From Pararge aegeria (lineage: Eukaryota > Arthropoda > Insecta > Lepidoptera > Nymphalidae), in NCBI RefSeq assembly GCF_905163445.1, contig NC_053181.1:8308001-8372000 (forward strand): a DNA stretch of 64,000 nucleotides. Direction: 5' to 3'. Every line of letters begins with the position of its first letter. The stretch's first letter is position 1. Shown in pieces: positions 32,998 to 43,505 of the stretch. Under the pieces are notes generated by a model that saw only the letters and a program-made list of their open reading frames with translations, was not told where the DNA came from and ran no database searches. The translations under genes and the position numbers were made by a program.

Positions 32998-34851
32998 ACA
33001 CAAGTTTATAAAATTGTTCATTTTTAATTAAATTCTTTTGACACTTTTTTTGCAAAAAGATAATATAACTCTTTAACTAACAATTAATTATAAACTGAGG
33101 TTTAGAAATCAGTATTCAACAGCGTAGATTTCCCGAAGTTTAAGATGTTCAACATCTTATGAACAAGAAAGACTTTGCCACGAGCTACTATTGAATGATT
33201 AATGATTCAGCGTACGAAACTAATCTCAACTTTGCAGATGAACATCAAGTCAATTGCAACTTCTAATGGACTTCAAGCATAAAACTTGATTGCAGAAATT
33301 CAAGGGTTGTATTACAAAACTATCAGAGTTAATTTTGTGATCAGTTTGTACTGAGGAGGTGTGGGTACATAGTTTTTAATTTCAAACAATAAAGAACAAC
33401 TCGCAAAGAATCTTATGGTTCCTGCAAAAAACTATATTATGCTTTGATAGAAAAAGCCTATTCGAATAAAAAAAGCTTCGACTTCGACTATTTTATATTT
33501 TCTGCCTTCAAAAATACCAAACATCAACATTGAGAAAGCAGATAAAATATTAAACAGTATTCCTACTCCTATTTCCATGGAAAATATAGTATGACAATGT
33601 TTGGATAAACTTGTTTGTAAAACCAGATTTTTCTACTTTCTATAAATTTTTGCTGTGTAAATCCAGCAATCATAAACATAAGCGATAATAAATTAAAATA
33701 TACAACTCACTTCAATCTTTTTAACCACCGCCATTAGTGAATAAGTATCCCTTTATAGCATGCCAGCTTAAGTGTTATTTACTTGGTGATTTTAATTAGG
33801 TATCCAGCTATAGTATAACTAAATTAGTAATGTTATGGCGGAAACCAATTTACAATGAAAACAAATATTCAAATTAATGCAGCATCCTGCTTGCACAAAC
33901 CGTTATGGGATGTTTACGTAAATATTTCCATTTTGTCAAACACTGAAATATGATAATGGCAACATAAATAATAATTCGACTTATTTATTAGTTTAGGTAT
34001 ACATTAACTACTGCACGTGTGACATGCTAGCGATGGCTATAGATAACTGTCATTTCGTATTTCAATTTCATAAATGTACAAAAAACTCTAATGACGAATA
34101 ATATTATAAAATCACAACTTTTATTTTATTCGAACTATTTCTCGAATAGATTTTACAAAACCGTGCGATAAGGGGCACGAAGACAGATGTCCTTGTTGAA
34201 TGAAGGCAGAAAGATTTGGAATTTACGGTCTCTCTTGCCGAAGGCTCTTACTAATGTCTCATTTACATTCAACTCACTTCAGAAGCTGGAGGTAGGGTAG
34301 CGGGCAGTGCGAGTATGTAAACGCTTCGCTTCTCATGCTCCTACCGTAAGATGATCTTTTATGAAATGAGATATAATATTATGCTAGCCGAATACGATGT
34401 TTGTCAATAAAATCGCTTATAAATTAAAAGCTTAGCTAGTATACGTTTTTTTATAACATTTTCAATAAAGATTCATGTCGAAGACCTTCATTCAATGATA
34501 ACTTCAATGAAATTAATTCAATAGTTTTCTATACTGAACAAACGATTTATTGACTACGAGCGGTTCAATATAAGCGTTCTGCTCTAAGTGTGCCATCGGT
34601 AGAAAATATTCTCGAGAAAATAAAAAGGTAGATACTTTTATAAAGTTTCTAGAAGACAATAAGCAATCGCATAATGCTATTTTCCACTCGTCCTTGTATT
34701 TATTGCAGATGCATCTATAGTATAACGTGCTTATGTATAACAGTTAGAGAAATTATATATTAGATATATCATATATGTGTACTCTCTATTAACCTATTAA
34801 TGTCTCGAAACAGGACATTAAAACATAGAATATACTATGTTGTAAAAAAGG
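32998..34851. other. No gene recognised
   Basis: AT-rich. A slightly GC-richer patch at about 34260-34350 (GGAGGTAGGGTAGCGGGCAG, AAACGCTTCGCTTCTCATGC) has no associated open frame. Confidence 0.45.
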
Positions 34852-35345
34852 ATGCTTTGTGTTACTTATCAAATTATATCTTCAACTCCTGTACTGACAG
34901 CGAAATATACCGAAGAATCAAAAACAGGTGAGCTACCAATAAAATTAAAAACCAAAGCCATGAGGTATGCTCAATGCCACACCTTACGTATGCTTGCCAA
35001 GTATGACCTAGAACCACGAAAAATGTTGACAAAGGTAATATTTGTAAAAGAAAAATTTAAAGGCGTTACCTGGGCCTAAACTGAAGGTAATCGTGAAATA
35101 CACAATACGAAATATAACTTAGGCCAAGGATGCATCCAAGAAAGTTCTCCATCTTAAATGGAAATGGGTGGGAAACATCCAGCGAGTATCCGACAACAGA
35201 TGATTGCAAATTACAGCAAATAGTACCCCGTCAACATATAACACAGAGCAAGACCATTTAAAAGTCTGAATGATGATATCGCAAAAGTTTCAGGCATAAC
35301 GTGAAACGGAACAGCTAGTGACCGAGACACATGGATACGTAAACG
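34852..35345 (+). pseudogene. LINE polyprotein C-terminal fragment
   Basis: An open frame at 34852-35079 contains 'PVLTAKYTEES' and 'KTKAMRYAQCHTLRML', the layout of 'PVLTYGxETW...AxRAMERxML' that follows the RT core. After frame changes come 'KVLHLKWKWVGNIQRVSDNR' (about 35135-35195), 'MMISQKFQA' and 'TASDRDTW' (about 35310-35340). Together these follow the LKWxWxGHIxR ... DDIxxVxG ... DRDTW order of the same LINE type as at 22301 and 52640. It has stops and frameshifts, so it is not functional. Confidence 0.65.
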
Positions 35346-35757
35346 GTGATAGCCTAATGATTAGGGTCTTGTATCCCTTTTGAGGAGACCGAGTTCGATC
35401 CTCGGCATGCACCTCTTTATTTTTTTACCAAGGAGTACACTTAAACTGAAAACCACCTAAGCATGTACCTCTTTGTTAGACGCCCGGGAACCCGTTGTAC
35501 ACTTCCCGGACGTCTACCAAGTCCGGTACACACCTCTAACTTTTTGGAGCTTTTCATTTAAGCAATCTAAATATCAATTGCTTTAACGGTAAAGGGAACA
35601 TCGTGAAGAAACCTGCATGCCTGAGAATTCTCCATATACATTTCAGAGGCGTGTGATGTCTACAGATCCGCGTTTATAGAATACGGCCTATACCTATTTC
35701 ATTCTGGAAGGAGACCAGTAGGCCCGTGGTAATGGGTTGATAGTGATTATGATGAGT
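35345..35757 (+). mobile_element. SINE family S1 with duplicated head
   Basis: Head CGGTGATAGCCTAATGATTA, B box GAGTTCGATCCTCGGCATGC, ACCTCTTTA..., then a second 'ACCTCT' segment (GCATGTACCTCTTTGTTAGA) and a third (GGTACACACCTCTAACTTTT), then the usual body TATCAATTGCTTTAACGGT, GGGAACATCGTGAAGAAACC, TGCATGCCTGAGAATTCTCC, ATACGGCCTATACC and a GATAGTGATTATGATG tail. The extra material contains a hairpin at 35478-35517. Confidence 0.75.
35478..35517. repeat. GC-rich hairpin inside the S1 copy
   Basis: AGACGCCCGGGAA and its near-perfect complement TTCCCGGACGTCT (one mismatch) with a loop of about 14 nt (CCCGTTGTACAC region). Confidence 0.75.
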
Positions 35758-35809
35758 ATGTGATAGTTAACAACAATTCCCACTAAAACGGGATTGAATT
35801 TGCCCATTC

Positions 35810-35875
35810 AAAGTTGAAAAATCTTTATTCATTTAGGCCTATCACAGGCACTTACGAAGCGTTCATACGTATGTA
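35810..35875 (+). repeat. Dispersed repeat start (TTCATTTAGGCCTATCACAG)
   Basis: AAAAATCTTTATTCATTTAG, GCCTATCACAGGCACTTACG, AAGCGTTCATACGTATG. A variant of the repeat start at 22205. Confidence 0.45.
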
Positions 35876-35985
35876 TATATGTTTCCATAATTGTATGGGG
35901 ATGGTGATAACTTCGTTCTCCAACTTAAACCTAAAGCTACGAGGGTTCCAGACGGGTAAATTTTTTGATATGAGCTCTAAAATTT

Positions 35986-36030
35986 TTTTATCCCTATCCC
36001 TATCCCTATCCCTATCCCTATCACTATCCC
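35986..36030 (+). repeat. (TATCCC)n hexanucleotide run
   Basis: About seven tandem TATCCC units, one with CACTATCCC. It ends exactly where the Helitron-like copy begins (CCCTACTAATATTATAAATG). It is not the insect TTAGG telomere repeat. Confidence 0.9.
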
Positions 36031-36468
36031 TACTAATATTATAAATGCCAATGTAAGTTTGTTTGTTACGCTTTCACGCAAAAACTACTCAACCGATCCT
36101 TATGAAACTTTGTACACATATTTTTGAAAGTGTTAGAAGTATAGGATACTTTTTATCCCGACATTAAGCTCGGTTCCTTTGGGAGAGGGGATGAAAGTGT
36201 TTGACGATTTTACACCGTAACTCCGATTAAAATAATTATTTTTGTACTATAGAGGTTATAATATGTGTTTAATTATACCCAAACTGTGTATATCTGATGA
36301 ATGTGGTTGAAGATAGAGGACAGAACTCCTCAGCGGACAGCAGCAAACGGCTCATTTAAGGCTTAGCGATACTGACTACTTTAATTTTTTTTAGAATTAC
36401 AACTACATTGAATGCCACATTTAAAAACAAAATAAAACGCAGACGAAGTCGGGGGCAACAGCTTGTAT
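36031..36468 (+). mobile_element. Non-autonomous Helitron-like element, copy 2
   Basis: CTACTAATATTATAAATGCC, AATGTAAGTTTGTTTGTTAC, GCTTTCACGCAAAAACTACT, CAACCGATCCTTATGAAACT, GGTTCCTTTGGGAGAGGGGA, GAACTCCTCAGCGGACAGCA, CGCAGACGAAGTCGGGGGCA, ACAG, CTTGT. It aligns with 3958-4347 along its length and has an extra block of about 45 bp near 36240-36295. The 3' end is CTTGT rather than CTAGT. Confidence 0.75.
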
Positions 36469-36544
36469 AATATAAAATTTTTGAACTGCAAATAAACAAT
36501 TTCCTTTCTCTTAGATATCTTCCAATAAAAAGTTATATTGTAAT

Positions 36545-36774
36545 TATCATTTAAGCTGTCCGTCCGTCTATCCGCCCTCGAAATGCAGGACCCTCAGTGG
36601 ACGTGTCAGATTCGCATCTGGTTTTATTTAAACGTTATATCGTTTTTGCCATTGTTACTCTATATGTGTTCAATTTCACCCAAAAGTCTATATCTAAGTG
36701 CACTACAACCATATTTTATAATCTGGAAAATGGAAATACATAAAACTTGAAGCCTTAGAGTTCAAGTTATCTAT
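36545..36774. other. Traces of repeats, no gene
   Basis: AAGCTGTCCGTCCGTCTATC at 36553 resembles the CTGTCCGTCCGTC block of the 'GGTTCCGTACCC' repeat. Nothing else is recognisable. Confidence 0.35.
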
Positions 36775-36895
36775 GAGCACTGGAGACTGAAGATTAATGA
36801 TTTCGAACACTGAACAAAATTCAACTTTGTTCTACTTTGAGTTCCTACAACTTTTAATGGATATTTCATTCGTGCATACAAACGCGAATTCGAGT
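36775..36895 (+). repeat. Module shared with 31840-31955
   Basis: See the earlier copy; same orientation, a few indels. It retains CATACAAACGCG at the 3' side, which is changed in the earlier copy. Confidence 0.55.
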
Positions 36896-37418
36896 TTTTT
36901 TGCTATGTCGCCACATAAGTTGACGGGGTTACACGCTAATGTTATCTTGAAATAAGGGAAAGCCTGTTTTACTTGTATCTGAACCTTCATATGGATTAAG
37001 TCAGATTTTCACCAACCATCTAGTGAACCCATGCGGGTAAAGTACAACAGTAAAATCTTTATTGCCGAAGATGAAATGGTCAAAAATAGCTGTCTATGCG
37101 TTACAAATGACTAATTACTTAAAGTTGCGTGTGAGATTTTATATACGAGCAAGAAAATATAATATTAATATAAAAATAAAATCCAATAGAAACACTCCAG
37201 CTTCCATTTTATATTTTATATTTTAAATTATGACATTTCACAAAAAATAATGATAAAGTTTTAAGACATTAAGCCAAGTCTTTACAGTACTTATGGCAGA
37301 TGAATTACGTTTGTAGTGAATAACGATGGTTATACTCGTACAATAAAGACCATGTTTTTGTTACAAATGCTGTATACTGATTGACCTTTGCCTCTCCTTT
37401 ACTTTGCCTTAGCTTTTA

Positions 37419-37640
37419 ATGAAACGCATTTTGATAAATTATACGTGCCGTGTGATGACAGCAGATCAGAATGCAGTTGTCACCAACCCTCCTCTACCCG
37501 TATATGGCGCAACGAGGCAACTAAGGAAATATAACGGGGAACAGGCAGAAGCTTCCTCTGTACTACTACCACCATCATTTGCGATCATCAACCTGTTACT
37601 GACTAACTGCACCAACCTGACCGTTATAGACTATCGATGA
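37419..37640 (+). other. Open frame of unclear nature
   Basis: A 73-codon plus-strand frame starting at an ATG, with average GC and the peptide pieces 'TNPPLPVYGATRQL' and 'ASSVLLPPSFAIINLLL'. It is GC-richer than its surroundings and vaguely familiar as part of a dispersed lepidopteran repeat, but I cannot confirm either a gene or a repeat. No splice site is obvious. Confidence 0.25.
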
Positions 37641-37744
37641 ACTGTATCTAAATGTGCGGTATAGTTCAGAAATGAAATGTAGATTTGCAGTTCATGCCAA
37701 TATTTCGAAAAAATCATATATACTAGACCTTAATGGTTAGGTAG

Positions 37745-37840
37745 CTGCAACAAAATGTTTATGTGCCTCGAAAGCGTAGCCGGAAGGAAGCCAGCGCACA
37801 GCCGACTAAATTTATGATCACACCGAAAATTACGAACAGT
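37745..37840 (+). repeat. GC-richer module shared with 30780-30870
   Basis: Second copy of the module described at 30780; it lies about 250 bp upstream of the candidate promoter at 37980-38087. Confidence 0.7.
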
Positions 37841-37979
37841 TGAATATATCCTGTCGGGTACAACACTATCTATCTAAATTATATGGCTATAGCTTAGTTT
37901 AAACATTTATATGTTATGCTATATATACTCTATTTATAATTGTTCACGCCGTTCATCACACTTGACGATAGATAGCGTC

Positions 37980-38087
37980 ATACGGACAATAGTGACAATA
38001 ATGATCTGAAAGGTGACATTTGACATATGACATCTGACAGATGATATTTGATAGTTGGCAGTGTTCGTTATAGTTCAGTTGCTGGAA
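37980..38087 (+). promoter_or_regulatory. Candidate promoter with initiator TCAGT
   Basis: A cluster of TGACATTTGACATATGACA and TCTGACAGATGATATTTGA-type repeats is followed by GTTCAGTTGC (TCAGT at about 38075-38079), the arthropod initiator consensus, about 10 bp before the ATG at 38088. No TATA box. This organisation is common at insect housekeeping promoters. Confidence 0.45.
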
Positions 38088-38187
38088 ATGAGTGTGTTTT
38101 TTTCGAGTCGGTTACAATTGAACGTGGACATTAAGAACAATTCCGAGTGCAAAGACATTAATAATTATGAAATACACATTTTCACAG
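38088..38187 (+). CDS. Candidate first coding exon of an unidentified gene
   Basis: ATG (AAATGAGTG) opens 33 codons plus one base and runs into a consensus donor TTCACAG/GTAAGTATAG at 38187/38188. The peptide starts MSVFFSSRLQLNVDIKNNSE and ends YEIHIFT. No domain recognised. The next exon is not certain: an acceptor GGTTTTTTTGTAG at 38633 keeps the frame open for 58 codons (starting ASQRCRLATVFQDYRRK) but that stretch is open in other frames and on the minus strand too. The compact TSS-ATG-donor arrangement is the main support. Confidence 0.5.
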
Positions 38188-38261
38188 GTAAGTATAGTGC
38201 GGCTTCAATAATAAAACTTTAACTCTCTAATGTTTGTCTGGCCGGTCAAGATTAATCTTGA

Positions 38262-38470
38262 TTAGAATTCAAAAATCATTTGTTTAGAAGAGGCATAATA
38301 TTATGAACACTTAAACAAATGTCAAGTCTATATATTTGTAGTGATTCTATCACGAGTTCGGAAAGCAGATTCTACTGAGAAGAAGCCGTCAAGAAACTCA
38401 ACAGCTGCTGTGGCTGTACTTTCACAACTTAACAATCATTTTTCTATCTTGAAAGCGAAACGGCCTGCTT
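38262..38470 (+). repeat. Dispersed repeat with GAGAAGAAGCCGTCAAGAAA
   Basis: ATTCAAAAATCATTTGTTTA, ATGTCAAGTCTATATATTTG, CACGAGTTCGGAAAGCAGAT, TCTACTGAGAAGAAGCCGTC, AAGAAACTCAACAGCTGCTG. I recall this order from abundant lepidopteran elements. The 121-codon frame 38341-38706 begins in it and is unlikely to be a gene as a whole. Confidence 0.55.
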
Positions 38471-38854
38471 CAAAAAGCCTTTTTTTATATTGTTTATTTT
38501 ATAAGGGGTTTAGTCATATAAATAAAACTACCACTTATTTAATCTCCCCTATTTTAATCACTTATAAAAATCCCCTATTTGTAAACTCCGTTTTTATTAG
38601 TAATAGATTTCATTTAGAAAGGTTTTTTTGTAGCGTCTCAACGATGTCGGCTGGCAACAGTTTTTCAGGATTATCGAAGAAAAACGACGGCTTTATCGAA
38701 TCTTAGGAAAGTAATCGGCGAGTCTGGGACTGTTTTCTCATTATCCGTTCTATTTTGCTTAGGGATTACAGAAACTCATTGCTATTTTAGGAATTTCTTT
38801 ATCTAATATATTATTTATAGAAAGTACCTATCTTATTAGATGGTACTCTTAGAA
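38471..38854. other. Ambiguous coding-like patch at 38634-38710
   Basis: CAACGATGTCGGCTGGCAAC and GGATTATCGAAGAAAAACGA are GC-richer than the flanks. The patch is open in three frames: two on plus, and one on minus ('KPSFFFDNPEKLLPADIVET') that is preceded by an acceptor-like TTACTTTCCTAAG. It could be an exon of either strand or an old coding fragment. Confidence 0.3.
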
Positions 38855-38922
38855 GTTCGACGGGGCATTCTCAGGAAATGTTGCCTCTACAACGAACAAC
38901 GCACAACGCACAACGCACAATT
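38855..38922 (+). repeat. Dispersed repeat family H, 3' fragment with ACAACGC run
   Basis: GACGGGGCATTCTCAGGAAA, TGTTGCCTCTACAACGAAC followed by three tandem AACGCAC units. Matches the GGAGCATCTTCTTTAGATGT, TGACTTTACAACGAA part of 44573-44662. Confidence 0.5.
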
Positions 38923-39534
38923 ATTATGATAAGTTTATACTTCGAACTATTTTCAAGAGAAAAGAGTATTTTTCTTTTCTCTTTAAAATGCTAATGGAAC
39001 TTGACAGAGCAAACTAACACAATAGATAATTATGTAGAAAGGTAATTAAACACTTTTATACAACACTCAGAATTACACAACATTTTACTAGGAAAGTTTA
39101 TAAAAAAATATCGCGTCAGACTCGCCCGTCGAGATTTGTACCTTAGAAGGCAATGTATAAAATAATAATGATTTAAATATTGGAAGCAGGCGTTACTTTG
39201 CGGATGCCCAGTGATTTAGTTAAATAAAATTAGTAGACCGCTTCAAAAACATCGAGATTTTTTAATTGTATATATATTCATTTTTTTTTATTTTGATAAC
39301 TAGAGACATTGTGTTAATTTGTATGTAAAATAAACACAAACCTCTTCAAACAGATTTGCCACTTAACTTTTGTATTGTTAACGAAATTTAATATTGTAAA
39401 GCTAGTCTATGACTGTACAAACAAACGAAGTCACGTCCGCGAATTAATTAACTGGAATTGTTTGGTGGCCACAGAGCGAATTTTATAAGTTTCCTGTCTT
39501 CTCAGCTAAATACTCGCAGGTATACAATACTGGC

Positions 39535-39630
39535 GACTCACGATTATGAGAACATTATGGAGAACTCTCAGGCATGCAAGTTACCTCACGATGTTTTCCT
39601 TTATACTATAGTTGTTAGTGATATTTACTC
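39535..39630 (-). mobile_element. SINE family S1, central fragment
   Basis: GAGAACATTATGGAGAACTC, TCAGGCATGCAAGTTACCTC, ACGATGTTTTCCTTTATACT is the reverse complement of the S1 core (AACATCGTGAGG, CCTGCATGCCTGAGAGTTCTC in type). Confidence 0.75.
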
Positions 39631-39774
39631 GGTAAATTAAATAAAATTGGAAAAAATTACTTACTCATTATTAAATTGTTTTATAGGAAAAACCGCTATA
39701 TAGCCTTCAATAATCCTGAATAAATAGGTTGTCTTTAATTAAGATTTTATCTTACCACGATAATATTATGGGAT

Positions 39775-39925
39775 TTGTCGATATTTCGACCCAGTTGCAT
39801 GGATCCTGGTCGCGACGGGACTGTGGAGGTGCGAGATGTCAAGTTGGATGACACGGGCAGAATCTAACTACCTGCTATCGTGTTCTTTTTGTTGCTATTT
39901 CACGAACTGTTTGACTGATATACTA
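39775..39925 (-). repeat. Dispersed repeat family G, copy 2 (inverted)
   Basis: TTTGTCGATATTTCGACCCA, GTTGCATGGATCCTGGTCGC, GACGGGACTGTGGAGGTGCG, AGATGTCAAGTTGGATGACA, CGGGCAGAATCTAACTACC, ATTTCACGAACTGTTTGAC: reverse complement of 22750-22925 with scattered changes. Confidence 0.65.
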
Positions 39926-42049
39926 CACTGACAACGTCACTTTTAAATTGGGAGGAAGAAGAAGAATTTTGTCTTTTTTATGCTGATTTTGTGAGCACTT
40001 TCTTAAGCTGACTGTTATTTCTATGAAGTTATGATAAAATCGGATAAGCGGCGGAATGTTTAACAAGTTTCAATACAGCCGCGGTAGGTTCAGTATACCT
40101 ACTTAAGTACTTACTGCTTAAAAGTTTGCTGAAGGTAATCGTTTAATCTAAAGAACTTAGCGTATTTGGTAATGTTCGGGATTTCAAATTGTTTAAGGCA
40201 AAAGTTATGGCATGATATTTATTTTAATAGCAGTTTATGAAACTATTGCGAAGATATTCGATTGTATCTAAATATCGCATTATTAGGGTAAAGTATTTTA
40301 ACAACTATGAGTAGTTTCTAGTAAGTGGTATATACTTTAAATATAATATTATACTCATGTCTTTCTTAAAAATCAACTGTTCTTTGTTCAAATAGTGTTA
40401 AATACTCTACCTTTTCCCATTATTATGAGATGATTGTGAATGCAACATTCGTTAACTTGAAACTAAAGTTTTAAAGCTGAAAAAGGTTACAATGTGCTCT
40501 GGCTAAAAAATTCACAAAAAACTGGGTTGCTTATTATTTATGAATAACCAGGATAAATTAATAATTTAAATTATTTTACTGTATCCATCTAAGATTCCAT
40601 CGCACATTCCTACGGCAAGAAAAACTAAAATGAAACCTCTACACCAAAAAAAGTTTGATTAATTTAATATAATATTTAATTAAAGCATAACTTTAATACT
40701 TATCCGTAAGGTAGAGATGTACAAAAATAGATTACGATATTATTTTTTAAATCCTCAGGGTTAAAAGGAAAAATATTTTTTTTTTTGTTCTTATGAAAAA
40801 AATATCCATTACTTAAGTAAATAAATATAATACCATATAAATAAAAATAATTAAATATTTTTATAAGTTAATATTCTGAATTTATTTACTCAAAAAATTA
40901 AGTGGAAATAAAACTTTCGTCCTAAAAGTAAACAATTATAAGAAAACGCCGCCGTTGTGCACTTGGAATTTGATTACACCAAAAAGCACCCGCCAAGACT
41001 AATAAACTTTTTAATATAAATCTTGCTTAGGAAAATATTTTAGCCTGTTTCTAAAAAATTTTCGAGGACTTAGTAACTACGTTATTTCCTTATTCATTTT
41101 ACAAAAGACGTTTTCCCTAAGCAAGCAAGTTAATTATTTTCACGAAAAAGAGTCCAGTACAAATGAGGTTTTCTCTTCTTATGACATACGACCTCTTTGT
41201 TTATGTGTGAACATTTTTTTACGAATAGGATATGAGGATATGAACCTTGAGTTGGTACCTCGTAGTTATTTATTCAGACAGACTTTCGGTCGTACAAAAT
41301 ATGCTGAAACCCAGACAACTAATCTATCTTCTTGTTTGAAGAAGATATGTCGTGCAGACCCCACGGAATAAGGGCAAGAAGAAGTATCTTTTATCTCGAT
41401 AGCACTAGATATTTTCACAAGTACGTTGGTTATTTACGGAATCTATGATTTATGGGTGGGGAGTTTAACAGAGATTGGAGGCATTTCTTTTATTTATATG
41501 TTGACCGGAAGTTGGATGTGTTATCCTCGATAACGTAGTATCGACAAAGTCACAACTGTAGCTCATAACATCAATATTAACAAGGTTCTTGGGAGCTAGC
41601 GCGCTGATTATACCTATGCCATTAAAAAAAATACCACATAAAAAAGGCAAAGAGAGCATCAAAATAAATGTGATAGGATATAATATATTTCACAAGTACA
41701 AATATTCGAGACACGTCGAACTATTTACTCGTATATTGCGCTATATACAACACAAACTGGCTTTACTTTGCAAAATCTTTATGTAACGGTCGCATCGTCC
41801 GTATTATCGGCAATTTAATGGGTCATAAAAGGCCGAATTTACGAGTGCCGCCCAACGGTTGGTCCGCCTCGTGCCTTACCCACTATCTGATCAACACCCA
41901 AATCGACGTGTAGTATTTAAGTATTGTGTTATCCTACTATAAGTAAATCTATATGACATTTAGGTTGGAAAATTGATTCTTAATCCCAGCGATATGAATT
42001 TTTCCCCTACATTTCCCCTTCATTCGCTTTTCTTTACGTTATGGGGCCT
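39926..42049. other. No gene recognised
   Basis: Long AT-rich stretch. The overlapping antisense frames 41465-41662 and 41589-41786 have no motif. A short GC-richer patch at about 41810-41905 (GAGTGCCGCCCAACGGTTGG, TCCGCCTCGTGCCTTACCCA) is open on plus for about 35 codons without splice support. Confidence 0.4.
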
Positions 42050-42190
42050 TACCAGCGTCTCTTAAAGCAGTATTTTAATATTATTAAATTTTTTTTTTTT
42101 GAATAATTACCATCCTTACTTTTAGAACGTCAAATTATGTCAAAATAATACTGCTTTAAACGTCTTATATAACCAGCGCTCCTAGAGGAA
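42050..42190. repeat. MITE-like inverted repeat (AAAGCAGTATTTTAAT)
   Basis: TCTCTTAAAGCAGTATTTTA on the left and AAAATAATACTGCTTTAAAC on the right are roughly complementary across about 80 bp, and CCAGCG occurs outside both arms. Typical of a small decayed MITE. Confidence 0.45.
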
Positions 42191-43195
42191 TGCATATAAG
42201 GTAAAAAGTCCGTTGTACAAGATGCACTGCTTTAAAAAAGAAACATTACTAACTATTTTACGTGTTGATGCAAAAACTACTCTATGATTGCGAGCGTGCC
42301 AAATACATATTTAGTAAGGGCACAGCATACAGGATTCAAAACTTAGACTCACTTTTGGCAATTGAAGTTGGAAAACTTTAGAGCAGGTTTCCCTGTGATC
42401 TCACCAAATAATACACCTGCGTTGAAACTCGGAGCCAAATAACTTTACCTTGACATAGATAATCGCCACAGAAACACTGCTTATTAAAAAGTCGTAGTAA
42501 TATATTTTTATTCAAATTATATTTTTAAACCAAATGAGTTACAGATTTCAATGGCTTCAGCTAATATAAACAAGTCAAATAGAGTTGTTAAATCTTCATA
42601 TTATCGGCATCGGTGTCGTGATTACTTTAAAAATGAGACTGATATACAGTAAGTATCATATTTGCTATGCCAGAGATTAGAGATGTATGCGCTATTTTGA
42701 AAATGGCACAATAGAATGTGCGGTTTCAACGTTTACGAGATTCCACATCGTGGGAATAAACATATGTTTGGAAAACAAGATCTCTATATACCTGTATACC
42801 TGTATATTTATTTATTTATTTGTGTATTTATATTTGAGTGGTGATAGTTGCTACATTATTTGTATTACTCATAGGTAGGATGTCCATGTTAGGGAAACTG
42901 ATTTCTTGACCACACAATAATCTTCACACAGTAATTGAATACTGACCAATCATGATAATGTACTTTATTCTTTTATTAAATTAATGAAAACATTTAAAAT
43001 ATTTATTTTTACTGAAATTTACGTTGGTAATAATCTATACATCATCCGTTAATTTATTTGGATTTATTTGCTGCCTGTAATATCTGAACGTTACACTTTA
43101 TCGCTCTATCTGAGATCCATTCAACTTTACAACTATATTCTTATTAACCTAGTTAGCTGATATTTATTTTTCTGAAGTCTTTTTCTCTTATCTTT
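42191..43195. other. No gene recognised
   Basis: AT-rich. TTATTTATTTATTTGTG at about 42810 is a short simple repeat. The frame 42687-42878 (+) has no motif. Confidence 0.45.
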
Positions 43196-43238
43196 ATTAT
43201 ATATATGTATATATGTATATATGTATATATGTATATAT
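43196..43238 (+). repeat. (ATATATGT)n microsatellite
   Basis: Five tandem 8-bp ATATATGT/TATATATG units. Confidence 0.9.
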
Positions 43239-43505
43239 CAAAGATGCCACTTGTATCCAGCTTCAATGCATACTTATATGTTGTTTTCAGTTATATTTTT
43301 TTATTAAACCCTTTGTATAGTGTAGGTCATCAGCTGATCATGTCCTCTGCAGACTACAGCTTCGTTGCTTTGTAGAGATCATTTGTAAGTAAACTTTATG
43401 ATGGCTCATGTAACACTTGGCATTGATCACACCTGATAATCTGATAATGCACCCCGATCCAGCATACTAATCCAAAGTATCCCAAATCACTGTTGTGTTG
43501 AAGGT
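43239..43505. other. No gene recognised
   Basis: Includes donor-like GTAAGTAAAC near 43387 and GAAGGTAAGC near 43500, but no preceding open exon that I can support. Confidence 0.4.

Noticed and set aside
35986..36030. Interstitial telomere repeat
   Set aside because: The unit is TATCCC/GGGATA, not the insect TTAGG, and it is adjacent to a Helitron start with the same bases.
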